From positions 407,288 through 437,843 of the forward strand of contig BFEA01000487.1 of the NCBI GenBank assembly GCA_003427395.1: DNA of 30,556 nucleotides, read 5' to 3'. The position numbers were made by a program, and so were the translations under genes. The DNA comes from Chara braunii (taxonomy: Eukaryota; Streptophyta; Charophyceae; Charales; Characeae). Below are positions 28,160 to 30,556 of the stretch, piece after piece. Numbering within the stretch: the stretch's first letter is position 1; the number at the start of each line of letters is the position of its first letter. The notes beneath the pieces are model-generated. The model was not told the DNA's origin. It made no database searches and saw only the letters and a list, made by a program, of their open reading frames with translations.

Positions 28160-28940
28160 TAGGTAGGCATGGCGTAGGCGTGGGGTTAGGCTTATAGGAA
28201 TAATGATAGGGTATATTCTCGCGGGTAGGTTTCCGTAGGTAATTTCTCAACTCCAACCCTAAGTTTTCCCCGTTATCACGCCGCCTTTGTCCAGCGCGGC
28301 CGTCTTCAACTGTCGAGCTCTGAATCGCGCGGCCGACCCCATTTTTTTTAGATTGTCGCGCATTGTCCTAGTGGTAGGAACGTCGGGGAATAATTGGTCC
28401 CGACACGCCTATCTTCGTGGCTCCCTCTCATATTACCCAAACACCTACTTAGCCTAGCTAAATGGCATGGCGCGTACACATGACGTAGGAGCGGGGTCAA
28501 GACCTATAAAGGTAGGTTCTTCCGATAGTCATTTTAGGATAGGCCTTTTACTCGAACCCCCTTTGATTTCCCCCTCTTCTCTTACGTTGCAGTCGTGCTC
28601 CGAGTACTTCTAATGTTGGTCCTTTCGATGGACCCTGAATTGCGCGGCCGATGGGCCGCACAGCGACCTTTTGTTTAGGTCGCCGCACATTGCTTTGATG
28701 GTGGGGGCGAAGGGGAATGGTAGCCCCGACGTCCCTGTCGTCGCGACTTCCTTCCTTTAGTAGTTTCCGCCACGATATGTCTTTATAGCGTCAACTGCCC
28801 TTTCTACAACCACTTGGGTGCCCAACCCTAGAGTCTGAGTAACTGATTTAGAAAAGACAGACGCGGGGTCAATACCCGATGAGAAAGAAATGTAAATATG
28901 TACAGGGGGTTGGGATACCCATGAAATCTTTTTGCCGCGT
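28160..28940 (+). repeat. Diverged direct repeat of about 315-370 bp
   Basis: TGAATCGCGCGGCCGA (28321) matches TGAATTGCGCGGCCGA (28636), 315 bp apart. GCGGGGTCAAGACC (28491) matches GCGGGGTCAATACC (28863), 372 bp apart. TCGCGCATTGTCCTAGTGGTAGG pairs with TCGCCGCACATTGCTTTGATGG, and CCCGACACGCCTATC with CCCCGACGTCCCTGTC. ATGGCATGG..GTAGG..GGGGT also occurs near 28170. A small hairpin GTCGGG/CCCGAC lies at about 28382-28413. Confidence 0.5.
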
Positions 28941-29038
28941 CGTGGCAAATTATCTTCACTTCGTCCCTTCTTCGCTTACCGACACCCCGTCATCTTACGG
29001 ATAGGATGGCGCCTTCCTGCGAGCCGTCAAAACATTGG

Positions 29039-29109
29039 CAGATACCCTTGTAAGGGTTTCTGCCCCGACAGTCATCCCGGACCCCATTAAACGACGTCCT
29101 CGTCGTTTA
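29039..29109. repeat. Two adjacent hairpins
   Basis: CAGATACCCTT-GT-AAGGGTTTCTG (29039-29062, 10 of 11 pairs) is followed by TAAACGACG-TCCT-CGTCGTTTA (29088-29109, a perfect 9-bp stem). Confidence 0.8.
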
Positions 29110-29269
29110 GGATTTATACATAGGTAGAAAGTTTATTGATAATTTTGTGCGCGTCCGTTTCTAAGCATATTAGTAGCCAGGTCTCTCAAGGTGCGCACGT
29201 CCTTCATCCTAAAAGATAACATGCTTTCAAAATTTAACAACCAAAAACTGGATTCTGCCTCCACAAGCT

Positions 29270-29740
29270 CAAAAGCTATTGGAATGGTACCAAATTCAGC
29301 CTCTGGCTAGCCAAAATTTTACAATAATATCCAGATGCAGCCTTAAGAAGCATAAAACCAATTGAAAGTGCCTGTGGATGAAACCAAATCCAGTCCTCGA
29401 CAGTCCAAAACACAATCTTCTCATGATTTACTGGGTTCAACCCCAAGTCAGCCTCAAACCGTTACTGAAATGGCACCAAATTCAGCCTTCTGGCTAGCCA
29501 AAAATTTTGAACTTGGGATAGTGCCCGGATTCAGCCTCTGGAAGCTTAAAACCAATTACTGAAATGATACCAGATTCAGCCTCTGGCTAGCCAAAATCTT
29601 CGAACTTGGAATAGTGTCCAGATTCAGCCTCTGGAAGCCGAAAACAAATGTGTCTCCTTTCAGAATGGTTCCGGTATCACCCCACCGTCGGCCAAAATAA
29701 CATTAGTCTCTTCGAGTGGTACCGGATGCAACCTCCGGCT
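29270..29740 (+). repeat. ~94-bp tandem repeat with two related half-units
   Basis: GAAATGGCACCAAATTCAGCC at 29467 and GAAATGATACCAGATTCAGCC at 29561 are 94 bp apart. More diverged copies begin near 29282, 29663 and 29714. Each unit contains two similar halves built on CAGATTCAGCCTCTGG, one continuing CTAGCCAAAAT and the other AAGCTTAAAACCAATT. Confidence 0.75.
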
Positions 29741-30452
29741 AGTAAGCAATCGACATTCATCAGGTTGCTTGAATAGTTCACTTGAGGAAACATCCATCAC
29801 CGTCGGGATTCCAGCCCGGTCTCTCTTGAGCCATAGGGATGCAAACACCACACCTCGATACTTTTTCAATCATGCCGCTAGGAATTCAACCTGGGCCTCC
29901 CATGTCCCTCGAGGATATTGGCATTGTACTATGATAATGGATGTCGGGTATCATCCCCTTGTTGAAGACTCGTTTTAACCTCAGCAAAACCCCAAATGAG
30001 CCTGGTATAGCCCCCCCCACAAGCCTCCCACAATACAACCATCAGGACTTGTCAAGATAACGTTTGGACCCCACCCGTTTTGAGAGAAACCATTCATCAG
30101 AAGTTCTTATTCCAAGTATTTTTTCCATTTCAGTTTTCGTAGAGAGGCAACATCAACATACATGTTTCAACTCGTATTCATAGCAATTCAACAATATGAA
30201 ACTCTTAATCAATCAACTCATCCAATTTGCAAGAATGCACCACCACAATACCAAAATAATGAGCAAGAATTCAAAATGAACGACCAGTGTTCCTCTTAGA
30301 ATTTCAAACTTGCATAGTACGGTCACAATACACCCAACTGATTTACTTTATTAGGTTCCAGCAGAAAATTTAACCCACAATGTCCAACATTTCTCATATC
30401 AAGCCAACTGAGTCAAATCATGGACTCAAACAGAGTCAGTAACAAAAGTCTT

Positions 30453-30454
<2 letters not shown>
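29741..30454. other. No recognisable feature
   Basis: AT-leaning sequence with short frames only, up to the TA repeat. Confidence 0.4.

Positions 30455-30517
<63 letters not shown>
30455..30517. repeat. (TA)n microsatellite
   Basis: A perfect TA dinucleotide run of 63 bases. Confidence 0.97.
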
Positions 30518-30519
<2 letters not shown>

Positions 30520-30556
30520 CTGGCTTGTGATGGGGTGTGAACCGACAGTCTGTAGA

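Overview
This window looks like repeat-rich nuclear DNA from a eukaryote of the green lineage. It has no operons, long microsatellites, many mutually related dispersed and tandem repeats, an N-filled gap and almost no convincing protein-coding sequence. The best lineage clue is a set of U6 snRNA-derived copies at 5838-6293 that match the plant-type U6 3' half (the part reading CACAAATCGAGAAATGGTCC). A large streptophyte-alga genome such as Chara would fit, but that is inference and no marker gene fixes the species.

Layout: 1-3295 holds microsatellites and featureless sequence. 3296-7445 has three copies of one dispersed repeat, one of them split by a CCGGAC-rich foldback insertion flanked by GGTTTAAAG, and a U6-derived composite tandem repeat with TCC/GGA tracts. 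7450-11290 is mostly featureless with microsatellites, plus a TATA-bearing LTR/gag-like stretch near 10.5-11.05 kb. 11237-14180 is the most striking block: at least 26 nested-palindrome hairpins in tandem, organised as a 403-bp higher-order repeat of five hairpins, and apparently interrupted by a poly(T)-bounded insertion that contains the gap. At 16334-16747 an exact 188-bp duplication surrounds the 38-bp junction of two Tn5 mosaic ends, which is a mate-pair library artefact left in the assembly.

17419-18720 (minus strand) is a decayed reverse transcriptase, most like the Penelope-like group, with readable RT motifs and in-frame stops. Purine-rich DNA, a minisatellite, a hairpin cluster and a 91-bp tandem repeat follow. 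23161-24447 (minus strand) may be a real but disrupted gene, because a TATA box is followed by a first ATG that opens the frame. 26211-26320 has a TATAAAAA box abutting two 46-bp repeats, an LTR/U3-like promoter reading leftward. 27122-28940 is a cluster of tRNA-related tandem repeats: three units of about 165 bp have Pol III A- and B-box-like motifs spaced exactly 45 bp apart on the minus strand. The right edge has a 94-bp tandem repeat and a (TA)n tract.

No set of genes in the window works together as a pathway. The biology here is of mobile and tandem repeats: RT relics, retroposed small RNAs, tRNA-like units, foldback elements and palindrome arrays. Open frames of 60-200 residues are common on both strands, but most come from microsatellites or repeats and are not annotated as genes.
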